A stretch of 64,000 nucleotides of DNA from Ixodes scapularis (taxonomy: Eukaryota; Arthropoda; Arachnida; Ixodida; Ixodidae): contig NW_024609884.1 of NCBI RefSeq assembly GCF_016920785.2, forward strand, positions 80,517,346-80,581,345, written 5' to 3'. The notes beneath the pieces are model-generated. The model saw only the letters and a program-made list of their open reading frames with translations, made no database searches and was not told the origin of the DNA. Below are positions 53,773 through 63,811 of this stretch, in pieces; positions within the stretch are counted from its first letter, which is position 1; each line of letters opens with the position of its first letter. A program made the position numbers and the translations under genes.

Positions 53773-54423
53773 AGGGCCCATGAAACGATTTTTGGGTTGG
53801 GATAAATCATTTTAGATTGGGATTTTACTAATAGCACATCGTTCAGTGGACCAAAAGAAAAAAGGTAGAAAGTCAAAAGCCTGACTTTCAGTGCGAAAAT
53901 TTGAAAACAGAGCGGACTATTTCGTACCTCCTCCCCTTCGCAACCTCTCTGCCTTTTCACTGTGATACATCCGCGGTCCCAAAAGCGCGTCATCGGGTCC
54001 AAACTGACGTCACACGCAACCGGACCTCACTTATTCCCTTCACCCCTAAGCTGACATTGTGGTGGAAGCAACGCGCTTGCCGGACCAATCAGCCGCCTCC
54101 CTTTCATCACCTGACTTCATTCTCTGCAGCCACATTTGCCACGCTCACGTGGCAAGTGTGGCTGGCCCAATGAGCACGTAGCTTCAACAGCACTGTCAGC
54201 TTCGGAATGAACGGGGTGGGGAAAGCAACTTTTGTCTGAATTTTGAGCGACGGGCTAATCTTCTAGGGGGAGAATGGATGTGTCCGGGATTACACAAACG
54301 AGAGTGCGAGCAAGAGGGGACTCCCCCTTTTCGTCTTCTTTAACTGTTCGGTGGAATGCGCGATTTATGAGTTGAGGAGGAAAGCGAAACAGGAAAAAGT
54401 TGGAAAAGCGTTTCATGACCCCT
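53773..54423. mobile_element. TTAA-target MITE
   Basis: TTAA at 53769-53772 and 54424-54427; ends AGGGCCCATGAAACGATTTT and inverse AGGGGTCATGAAACGCTTTT (17 of 20). The inner CACCCCTAAGCTGACATTGT region is also present, diverged, at 55700-55790. Confidence 0.85.
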
Positions 54424-56082
54424 TTAAATAAACATTTTGACTAATGAAAAACACTTGTGACGTAGAAATTACAGAGAAGATGAAAGCGAGCTGGTGAACT
54501 CTCAACATTGTAAAACCCGAGACGTGTCGGGTTTTACAATGTTGACGTGTTAGGTATTCCTGGAAGTATCACTGGATATAACCTGATTTGTTTCGAGTAC
54601 GATAATTTCAGGTAGAGAATTACAGTCTACATTGATATACATTCCAGTGCTGTAGTTAGGTATAATTGTGACCGTACATACAACCCGAGCATGTGGCGCG
54701 CTCAAGACAACCTCGCCGAGCCAGATCCTGATCTCATGTTCCCCAGGAAGCAAATATTTGGAAATCGAATAAGCTAGTGTTTAGATAATCAAAAATTAAA
54801 AAAAAAAAAAAAAAAAAATTCAAAATTCAATTTAGGATTAACACCTAACTTTAATTTTGAAATGAGTTTATATTTTTTTTCCAAACTTTAATAAGTTTTG
54901 AGTATATTGAGTTTCAAACCGCACCTCTCCGGAGAAAACGGGCTTCACATAGTTTGGATGGCAGGGTTTTGAACGAGGCAACTCATGGAAGAGCGTATAG
55001 TAGTGCGTGTTCGGTCTCTCGTGTAATTTTGTTGCCTTTGACAACTCGTTTGTCCCATCTGACCGTTCAGGGCGTTATATTCACCGTGAACTTCCTTTTA
55101 TATCCTGGCATCTTTAAAACCCCGCTGAAACGAACAATGCCCAAATTTTTATCTTCTCCGCAATTTGGTCGCCTGTGAGAATTTTCCGCCTGGCCTGCTA
55201 ATTTTTTTTTTCCCTTGGGTGGTTTTAGCAGCTCTCCGCATTGTCGAACCCAGACTTCCGCCTTGAAAAGAGATAATCGCGGCTTGGCCGGCTCTTTGCG
55301 GCAATCAGGCGAGACGAATAGCGGGAGGGAGGGCTGAGGCACTTGAAACTTGAAATGGGCAATAGAACTGTCGCTTTTGTTCCAAAGAGGGAGCTATTGT
55401 TGTCTTCGTTGTTCAATATATTTCTCTTTCTAACCGCTGGTGCAACGGACAGGCAACGGCGGATCAACGCGAGCCACTGGACGACTCACAGACGAACCTG
55501 TCTGTGGCAGAATTTACCAAACTTAATATGCACAGGTCGGAGGCGGCAAATCACCGCTACAATTTTAATTTCTTGTTTGTTTGTTTACACTTCGATTCAT
55601 CACCAGACCTGATCCAAATGACCACTAAGCAAACCGTCGGTATGGAATCCGCTGACCCTGAATGCGCTCTCGGATGGCGCGTTTCCGCCATACTCAGTTC
55701 GTTCACCCCTAAGCTGACAGTGCAGTGGAAGCTGCGTTCTCGTTGGACCAGTCATACGTCTGTCTTTGACCACGTGATTGCGTTCCCATCCCGACCCGTG
55801 CGCAGAAAGAGTCAGATGATGAGAGAGAGAGAGGCGATTGATCGGTCAGACGGCGCGCTTCGTTCTAGAGGTGACGCATCCTCACCTGTCATCAAGGAGC
55901 GCCCTCGCGAAGGCGCGTACTTCGCGTCGGAGGCATGAACTCGCTAGTGCTGAATATTGTAGTGTGGCTAACGTGGCAGGTCTTCAGTCTTCGGCAGCGC
56001 CATGTGCTCTTCTGCTGAGTCACAGTGCTAGTTCTACCCACAAGTCCCCATACACATTATGTGTGTACACGAATATAGTTTG
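54424..56082. other. Intergenic DNA with element relics
   Basis: 54486-54520 (GCGAGCTGGTGAACTCTC ... AACCCGAGAC) looks like a Penelope terminus and ends in a perfect hairpin at 54503-54544 (18-nt arms). 55610-55830 is a diverged relative of the TTAA MITE interior at 54010-54180. A tract at 54798-54817. No gene supported. Confidence 0.45.
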
Positions 56083-56090
56083 GCTACGCT

Positions 56091-57052
56091 CAGGGATGGG
56101 CAAAATACTTGCAAAAATGTATCGAAATACAAATACAAAATACTTCGTCAAAAATGTATTTAATTACAAATCTAATTACATTTCCAAAAAAGCATTTAAG
56201 TACAAGATACAAATACAGCCAAATGTATTTGGTCTCCTCCAAATACTTTTCCAAATACATTCCTCAAAATTTGCGTCAGCGACTTCAGGGCACCTGCAAC
56301 GGGTTTCTGGGTATCTCATTTTCATTTTGCATCGCACACTCGGGAGTTAGCGTGCGAGGCTCTAGTAACGTAATAGAAATATAATCACAAAAAAATGTAA
56401 TCAGCTTGGACGTAATAGGTGCAAAAAGTACAGAGCTTCAAGCTGCTCTTTTTGTCGATTACATTTTGGTATAGACCAACAAAGAACCGAGACGACCAAG
56501 ACGCGCAGCACTAGTTAGAATTTTTTTATTGTTGCAACTCGCACCAGTTACGAAAATCTGCACGACCCGCGCATTTAGAATGTTCCAGGCAAAAATATAG
56601 ATGGAAATCAGGCTGGAAAGCATCACAAGTTGTCACAGGCACTTATTTAGCCAGTCTGCCTGTGAACGTCGATTTCGTCACTACTCTTGCCCTGAACTAG
56701 CACCGTAATCACAAAGTCACTAAACGCTTGTACTTGGTTGAGAGACACTGCATTCGGCGCAGAACGTAGTTTTTTCCTGCTCTGGACAGTGACAATAAAT
56801 TTGAGGGATGTATTTTCGCCCAGAAAATTGTATTTAATTACAATTGTATTTGAAATCCCCAAGTTTTAGTATTTAAATACACACGTCAAATACATTACCC
56901 AATTTGTAATTAAATACAAATGCAAAATACACAAAGTATTTAAAATACGCATTTCAAATACTTGTATTTGAAATGCGTATTTCAAATACAAGTATTTGAA
57001 ATACGCTACGCTGAAAAAAAAGTTCAGCGTAGCCAGGGATGGGCAATCCCTG
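56091..57052. mobile_element. Non-autonomous hAT with perfect 8-bp duplication
   Basis: GCTACGCT at 56083-56090 and 57053-57060. Left end CAGGGATGGGCAAAATAC; both sides are packed with GTATTT/AAATAC repeats. At the right end a copy of CAGGGATGGGCA lies next to an inverted copy of the target flank (57011-57033). No coding domain. Confidence 0.9.
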
Positions 57053-57060
57053 GCTACGCT

Positions 57061-57493
57061 GAACTTTTTTTTCACTGCTCTAGTTTGTGACATTCTACGA
57101 CGGACTTATTAGCCCAAGTGCCACCAGGTGAAATCACAAGTCGGTTAGAAGCCACGTGGTATATTGCTCCGAGACGCGCACGTTGATACGCTCGTCGGAG
57201 AAATATTATGCGCGGTGTAACTTGTTTGTGATTGGATATTTAGTTCATTGTAAGGTGAGACGCAATGTAGACCTGTTCAGAGTTGCAAGATGGCTCCACG
57301 GCGCGCGTTCAGTGCAACCAGAGAGAAGGAACGTTCACATGCAATAGGCGTACATACGGTTCGTGTTATTACTATGCAAAAATAAAGCTGCAATCACGAC
57401 CGTCCGTGGTGAGGTTAGTTCACCTCCACATATGCATTACAAAAGGTGACACTTCTCCCACCGATTGATGAGCTGGCGAATAAGCTGGTTGTA
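57061..57493. other. Intergenic DNA
   Basis: Nothing recognised apart from the right arm of the hairpin ending at 57077. Confidence 0.5.
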
Positions 57494-57784
57494 CACTCTA
57501 AAAAGATCTGGTCGTAAAATAACTCGCACGGATTTTTTGACTTGTTCCTATTTTGCACCCTAAAAAGTTTTTTTAAGCACCGTCTAAGAGGGTTCTTTGT
57601 GAAAAATCTATAGGTATTCTTTTGAGCTCCTTTTTTTTATGCGAAAGAGTTATTCATCGCTCAGCTGCCTTTCTACTGCGCCAGGGGGCGACAGTGGAGG
57701 CGAAACCGTTTCGGCCTGAAAGAGTTCTTTGGGGCATCGAGAAAACTTTTCAAGAACAAATTTTTTATTTTGTTTTTTAGAGTG
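57494..57784. mobile_element. MITE with CACTCTAAAAA termini
   Basis: ACACTCTAAAAAG at the left and TTTTTTAGAGTGT at the right. Interior unrelated to 38663-38981, which has the same ends. It lies directly beside a mariner relic. Confidence 0.7.
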
Positions 57785-57799
57785 TCTAATTTTTCATTC

Positions 57800-58470
57800 T
57801 GGCTCCTGAAGACGCATTTCCAATCGACAAGCACCTGACTATCGTCCTGGAAACGCTTGCCACTTAGTGGGTTCTTCTCGGGATGAAGAAGGCGGAAGTT
57901 ACTGGGTGCCAGGGCGGGTGAATGCGGGGCAGAGATAGAATTTCTTGACTAAAGCAGCCGCATGCGTCACCGGTGCGTTATGGTGGAGCAAACGCACTTT
58001 CTTGGTTAGCTTCCCGCGACGCTTGATGGCCTCACGTAACCTAGTCAGTCATGAGGTCCCGGCACCATTTCCCTGTAGCTGTTTGGTCCTTACGGGCTTA
58101 ATCTGTTTGGAGCACACCATTGCAGTCTTGAAAAATGCTCGTCCTCGCCTTCCCCGATGACGACTCCGCCTTCAGCTTTTTTTCGGCAGCGTTGAATCCG
58201 CGTGCTTCCACCGTTCTCTTTGTTTCTTCATCTTGGGCTCGTAATAGTACACCCATCGCTCATCCATGGTGATTGGCGATCAAAGAAGTCGTTAGGGTCG
58301 GTTTGGCAAAGCTGTAACACTTCTGTTGCCCATTTCTTTGCGCGCTGTTTTAGCATAGACGTGAGCCGTCGCGGATCCCTGGGGGCGGGGATTTTCATCG
58401 TGTTCAAATCATTGGACGTCGTGAGAAAAACGTTTTGAGTCTTCGGAGACTACAGGGACGTGGACTTGTC
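57800..58470 (-). pseudogene. mariner transposase, decayed
   Basis: Minus strand, several frames: DERWVYYYEPKMKKQRERWK and HADSTLPKKS (the region of the first catalytic Asp, where TGDE reads MDE), KTAMVCSKQIKPVRTKQLQG, then LREAIKRRGKLTKKVRLLHH-NAP, in which the second catalytic Asp of the HDNAP motif is His, and the end with EEPTKWQAFPG and a VLVDWK-like segment. Typical mariner (DD34D) order over about 200 residues, with stops throughout. Confidence 0.85.
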
Positions 58471-58990
58471 CCATAAGACAAAGTTTGGTGATATCCTCTT
58501 TTTTTACCACCAAAAACGCGAATGTTATAAACGCCCCGCGTACAGTGTCATCTCACATGTCGGCCTCGACTAACGATTATTGTAGCAGTATGTCAGCCGA
58601 AGTCATTGACTTACCATAGACCGGGATAGAATCACTTTCAATATCTACACCAGGCGAAGGAACAGTGACTTTTCTCGCCGCCCAAACAAATAAACCTACC
58701 TTTCAACGCTTATAACTATGAATCCCGGATGTTCAAAATGTTACTCCGCAGTGTTTGCTATATGGTCATGGTGGTGTAGCAAAAACATAGAAGCCCTGTC
58801 TACACGTAATGCCCAAAAGCTTTTGTTCTCGCCTTGTAGAGATAATTGGCTAAGGACTAACCATAAAAGCTAGAAAAAAGAACGCAGGCGAAACGTTGCG
58901 GTATACAAGGAACAAAACAGTCTCTAAGTCCTGGTACCAGGAGGCTACAGCCGCGAGGATTTCGTGAACCCCCGTACGTGACCCAGTCAG
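58471..58990. other. Intergenic DNA
   Basis: Nothing recognised. Confidence 0.5.
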
Positions 58991-58999
58991 ACCCCGCCT

Positions 59000-59935
59000 T
59001 TTTCTCATGCTCTGCATTCGCGCCAATCCGCGTCCCGATGATCGCCACCGCGTTACAGCTTGCTGATCCCGCGTTGCTACTTGCGTGCGTAGCAAAGACG
59101 CCGCGGCGGGGGCGGAAGACAAATGCAAACAAACAAAGGGACGCCATCAACAACGCTCTGGTTGCCGCCGACTCCATTACGGGGGAAAAAAAGGCGTGAC
59201 CAACAGCCAAATCGTCTTCGGAGCAGGCCCGCTTCGCAGGGAAACGCAGAAACGCGGCAGGACAGAAACAGATACGAGGGCCCTTTTCTTTCCTCGCCGC
59301 CGCCAGAAAACGCGGAATGGCACGCTTCACTGGACAACGCGTCGCGTGGCGTTGTGGCCAGTTGGTCTCGAAAAGGTAGATCTCAAAAGAAGGGGGGAGA
59401 ATGACATACGTGGGAGGAGTTTCCCCGAGTGGCGAAAAAAATGCAAAAGAAAATAAACACCGTCCGAGGAACGCCGAGGAAGCGGAGTCTGAACAGTCAA
59501 CCGCAGACCGCAGCAGGCGAATGATGCTCGTCGAATGCAGATGCTGACCTCTGGGCCAGTCGGACTAGTCGGGGTGAAAGTGAAGCGTCCGGTCGATGCG
59601 GCGTAAACGCGCTCGATGATGCTCGCACGGCTGCTCGGCCGCAGAGGAGTCTCTCGCGTCGCCAGGAGCGACGTGGCCGCGGAACTGCTGCGTCATCGCG
59701 AGCCGGCGACTCGTGCTCGCGGAAAAGGTCGGTGAGCTCGCCGCCCCCCACGTGCGTTCTAGACGGGTCCGTCGGCCTCCGCGATGCCTCTTCCCGTTCA
59801 ACTCTAACGGGGATCGGAAGCTGCCGCACTTGGCTGGGCGTCCATCGCTTTTTCGGTTCCGGCGGTGACGCTCGACTGACGGCCCGGCTTGGCCCCCACA
59901 GCGAAACCAGCGTGTCTCTGCGGGCCGACGGAAGC
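59000..59935 (+). promoter_or_regulatory. CpG-rich promoter/5' UTR of the exon at 59936
   Basis: GC- and CpG-rich, without repeats, unlike most of the window. Long overlapping ORFs on both strands are a composition effect. No TATA box is evident; a CpG-type promoter is inferred from position. Confidence 0.5.
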
Positions 59936-60131
59936 ATGGCCGAAGGGCGGAACTACGCCACTTGGTGCAGCCGGCCGCCACCGCCTGCCCGGGGGGCTTC
60001 GAGCCTGCTCGCCGCGCGCCGGATGAAAGCGGACATGGCGTCCCAGCTTCGGTCGCTGTCCAGGGAGATCTTCGATGACCTGCCCGAGTCGACCGTGGAT
60101 GGCCGCCCCGCCGAGGAGGAGCTGTCGCGAG
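59936..60131 (+). CDS. Probable first coding exon of an unidentified gene
   Basis: ATG at 59936 in a good context (GAAGCATGGCC), the first ATG in this frame, which stays open upstream to about 59732 only without ATG. It encodes 65 residues and one extra base: MAEGRNYATWCSRPPPP, then ARGASSLLAARRMKADMASQ and LRSLSREIFDDLPESTVDG, ending EEELSR. It stops at a strong donor, GAG|GTGAGT, at 60131/60132. The residues 28-50 look helical and amphipathic. I do not recognise the protein. The next exon would lie beyond the window, so intron 1 is at least 3.9 kb. Confidence 0.6.
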
Positions 60132-60551
60132 GTGAGTGAACGGCTCCTGATAGCCTCATGGTGAGGCGTCACCAATCGTCCTCAGCCAGCACTGTTCAGG
60201 TGTGTCACCTTCGCTTGTCGGTCATCTCAACGTGTGGGCTCAGTACGCGGTGGTTTATTCGATGGAGATTTTGAATATACAATTGTAAGTGCATGGTTGA
60301 CCTCGATTTGTCGCACGCTAGTTGAATGTTAAAACATGCAGATGATCGACGTCTCGATATTTTTTTTTAGTTCGTTTTACACCAACTTCAAACGAGCCTG
60401 CACTGTCGACGCACACGCGACGAAACGTTTTTGTACAGGCTCGTAACGTGATGCACACTCAAGTGACAAAAAGATGACAGCACGCAGATGGCGATTACAT
60501 GCATATGGCTTGTAGACCATTCTACATACTGTCGTCTAGGTAGGGTCATTG
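60132..60551. other. Putative intron 1, proximal part
   Basis: No element recognised. Confidence 0.4.
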
Positions 60552-60800
60552 GGGACTTTTAGTAGATCGAATGCGAGATGTTCGCTCTGGTATCGGGATT
60601 TTGTGCCGTCACTTCGTAGTATGTATTTAGCACACGCCCGCTGGGCCCGCTTTCCGCAGCGTATAGATCTACTAAAACTCTCTATTAGGGACTTTTAGTA
60701 GACCGTTAACTAGAGCTGCGCTCTGCCAGAGGGAACTCGGGCCGTCACTTTGAAGCATAAATTGAGCACGCGTCTTCTGGGCGCGTTCTCGATTCACGAC
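60552..60800. mobile_element. MITE pair (GGGACTTTTAGTAGA ends)
   Basis: 60555-60683: GGGGACTTTTAGTAGATC and inverse GATCTACTAAAACTCTC. A second copy starts at 60688 (GGGACTTTTAGTAGACC), shares the inner GCCGTCACTTTGAAGCAT / GGGCGCGTTCTCG block, and lacks the right end. Confidence 0.75.
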
Positions 60801-61863
60801 CGAGATTATTAGTAGCGAGCGACAAGTTCGTTGGTGCGTAAAAAGTGCGGTTGAAGCCTGGTCATCACGTTCCTGAATCAACACCGTCAAAGTTGAGAGT
60901 CTGACTTTGCTTTTGTTTCCGTCCATGAGAGCAGAACTCATCCTCTACTAGAGACGTCATAGTGAACCTTTGACTTATCGTGCAACGCCAATGACAACAA
61001 CGCTTTTTGGTCGCGCACGTCGCCAATAGACGATTGCAAACAGGGTATCTGGCGGCCGCCATGTTCCCCCTCGTGTGAGCAAGCAAGTGCAAATGCAACC
61101 AAAGCTATCTTCACGCGCATTCTGCACGCGCTTGAACGCATAGGGCACAAGTCGGGACACCATACTCGCCAATGTCTAAAACTCTATTTTCAGCATTCCT
61201 GCCCATGGCGCGTGCTATTAGCGACGAGGTGTTTTGGTGGCGCCCTCCTATGGTTCCCTCTCGTGACGTCATTACCTTGCGAACAACAAGTTCGATTGTG
61301 CTTGTAATGATGAGCATGGTGGAAGCTTAAAATCGTTGAGCTCTGAAACCAACATTGCCAACACCTTAAAATTTGGAGTTCATACATTGCTCTTATTTCT
61401 GTGGATGAAAAGGCCTTTGCTGACGTCAGAGTCAGTATTCGGCCAATCGTGGAAGGCCGACCAGAACGACGCTTTCGATCGTGCACATCGCCAATACTCG
61501 CTTTTCGAAACAATGCATGATAAGGAGCATGCTGAACTGCGAAGATCACACGCTGGGCTGTGATTTTATAAATATTGGAACGGTGTATAGACCAGTCTAA
61601 AAAGGGCTTCTGGCTGGTGCCGCTTCCAATGTTCGTGGGTATATATGACACGCTTTGTTCGCTTTCCGAACTGGCGACTCGCGCGTGATGGACTGCGGAA
61701 ATCGCACGCTGGGGTGTGGATTTATAAACACTTGAGTAATGTATACCTCCTCTCCCTCCCCCCCGGGCACTCATGTACCGAGCGATGCACTGTTAGCACG
61801 AACAAGCAATCGCCGGTTCACGTTTTTCTCTTAGTATTGAAAAGCAACCTCTCAAAACTACTC
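60801..61863. repeat. Intronic DNA with a ~157-base tandem duplication
   Basis: 61530-61588 (CTGCGAAGATCACACGCTGG ... GGTGTATA) recurs diverged at 61689-61744 (CTGCGGAAATCGCACGCTGG ... ATGTATA). Nothing coding. Confidence 0.55.
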
Positions 61864-62086
61864 TACTCCGTTCCACCTTCAGTCCGCGCGCAGTGGACGC
61901 CATAAGCTATCCCAGCCGATCCAGCGCCGGGAGAAAATCGCATGACCTGCGGGCCGACGGAAGCACGAGTATGTGTTCGGCCGAGCGACACAGGGAGCTC
62001 AAGGTCACATTGCACTCTTTTAACGCTGGATTGGCTGGGATGCCTCCTAGCGTCCGCTGCGCTTGGACTGGAGGTGAAACGGAGTA
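61864..62086. mobile_element. MITE family C, third member
   Basis: TACTCCGTTCCACCTTCAGTCC and inverse TACTCCGTTTCACCTCCAGTCC; inner inverted AGCTATCCCAGCCGATCCAGC / GCTGGATTGGCTGGGAT. Confidence 0.85.
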
Positions 62087-62942
62087 TAGTGTGGTGCACA
62101 GTGCTCGTAAGGGGAACCAATTCAAGCGTTAAAATTTGGTGCGTCTTGACACCTTGTCAATTAAAAAAAAAAAAAAAAATAAAAAAAAAGAAACATAAGC
62201 GCCGTTGTTTTTAGACCACCTGAGACTGGGTGGAAGAAACACGATTCTTTTGTGCAGTTTATATGTACCAAACATGTTTCCTTCTTTTCTACTAATTCAA
62301 TCCACTTCGATAGCTCGCTCACACGATTAGCCCGGTCGACACTATCTAAGGTTTAAAACTGAGTGATTATAAGTGAACAGTCTGCGTGGGAAATAGATGT
62401 GGGACGCAATTTGTTGCATGGATTGAAACGGTCTATACTCTTACAGAAAATTGTGGTGCTCTTCTGTTGAAAGGCTATTGAAAAAAGTCATAAGAGGATA
62501 CAAAATGTCAACCGCTTTTCATCTGACCTTCTCTAGCTTTTCTGTTGACTTTCTTTTGAATATTAGCCCACGTTTCAGTAGAAAGTCAACAGACTTTCTG
62601 TCGCCTCCAAAATGCGTTTTCAAGAGCCTTCCAATTAAAAAGGTACAGCCGTTAAAAAAAATGTTTTACACCTTAGCCATTAATTCAACACAGTTTTGTA
62701 GGATTACTACGGCTTTTCACTCCGCTCCAGATTGGCTGCCGCGGAATAACGTTAAAAAAAAAAAAACAAAAAAACACCCGATATTTTTTTATAGTTTGGA
62801 TTTTGTTAGTAACTGGTGTTTCTGTAGTATTTGAACGCACTACATACATCGCACCAATACACATAAGAAACGAACACGAACACAACACCATGAAGCGCTC
62901 AACACCTATCACAGTCCCGTTGACAGCTCCAGAGCCTTATAT
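62087..62942. other. Intronic DNA
   Basis: A tract at 62162-62190; at 62535-62605 a small inverted GTTGACTTTC/GAAAGTCAAC pair. The same GTCAACAGAAAG phrase recurs at 63868 and 63982. Confidence 0.4.
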
Positions 62943-63272
62943 TGTCACGAATGACAATTGATGAGGCGATGATGACGGAAGAAACTAAACGTTTAATGGG
63001 GCGAACTTGTGCCCAAAACAAAAAGGGAAAAGAAGAAAAAAGCAGAGCGTCGACGGCGTCGATGTCGGCGAAACCGCAGGATCGAGCGCTGGGGCGAGAC
63101 TGACTTGGCTTGCCAGGCGGACCCCTTTTGTACACACGTGGACTTCTGGAACATTCGGCGTAGAAGGGTTGGTTCGTAGAACATTCGAACCCTGGTCTTT
63201 TGCGTCGAAGGCAGGCGCGATAACCGTTAGACCGCGGGCGCACTGCCTACGTGGTCAGCTGCGCTCGCGGCA
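62943..63272 (-). mobile_element. Solo LTR related to the 25-31 kb Gypsy
   Basis: TGTCACGAATGAC...GCTCGCGGCA, 330 bases, flanked by ATAT (62939-62942 and 63273-63276). It shares AAACGTTTAATGKGGCGAAC TTGTGCCC and the GCAGAGCGTCG block with LTRs 25151-25591 and 30734-31155. It also contains a tRNA-like segment (63185-63243). Confidence 0.9.
63185..63243 (-). pseudogene. tRNA-like segment inside solo LTR
   Basis: Minus strand: GCGGTCTAACGGTTATCGCG (A box), CCTGCCTTCGACGCA (loop with TCG), and GACCAGGGTTCGAATG (B box). Stems are partly broken. Absent from the two LTRs at 25-31 kb. Confidence 0.6.
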
Positions 63273-63585
63273 ATATAGCTTACATATTGAGGTAATAATT
63301 TGGCCGGTGGACACCACAGCATTTATTAAGGTTCCAAGTATCACATCATCTCGGGAGTCTGTCAAATGAAAAACAGTGTTTCGAAGTTCGTGGACTCTAT
63401 CTCTTACTAAAAAACATTGGTACAACTAATAATAATTCGGCACGGTCGCTAAAACGGCTCCTAGACGAAATGTTATCGCTTCTCTGCATAGCGCCACTCA
63501 GGACGAAGCGAGTCAAGGTAGTTGCTTCACTTTAAAATAATTATTTGTTTTTCTTTGCTAGGTGACTAGTTTAGTAGGGTCAATA

Positions 63586-63612
63586 AAGTCACTATATATA
63601 TATATATAGTCA
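63586..63612. repeat. TA microsatellite in a palindrome
   Basis: AGTCACTATATATATATATA continuing to TAGTCACT; it forms the left edge of the next MITE. Confidence 0.85.
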
Positions 63613-63811
63613 CTGACAGAGTGAGAACGGAAGGGCGTGTCTTTCGAACGCCTGGCCTCCAGCACACGCTCCATGCCTTCCGTCGTGCTTTGACTGCGCG
63701 CGCACGCTCGAGGGACGCGAGACGCCGAAGCGTTGTCAAGGGTAGAAAGCTCCCGCTGGATGCGGGACAACTGAAGCTGCTCCCTATCGTTCTCACTTTG
63801 TCAGAGACTAT
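63603..63811. mobile_element. MITE (AGTCACTGACAGAGTGAGAACG ends)
   Basis: Left AGTCACTGACAGAGTGAGAA and inverse right AGTCTCTGACAAAGTGAGAA; the ends are in TATA, consistent with a TA target. ORFs on both strands are without domains. Confidence 0.8.
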
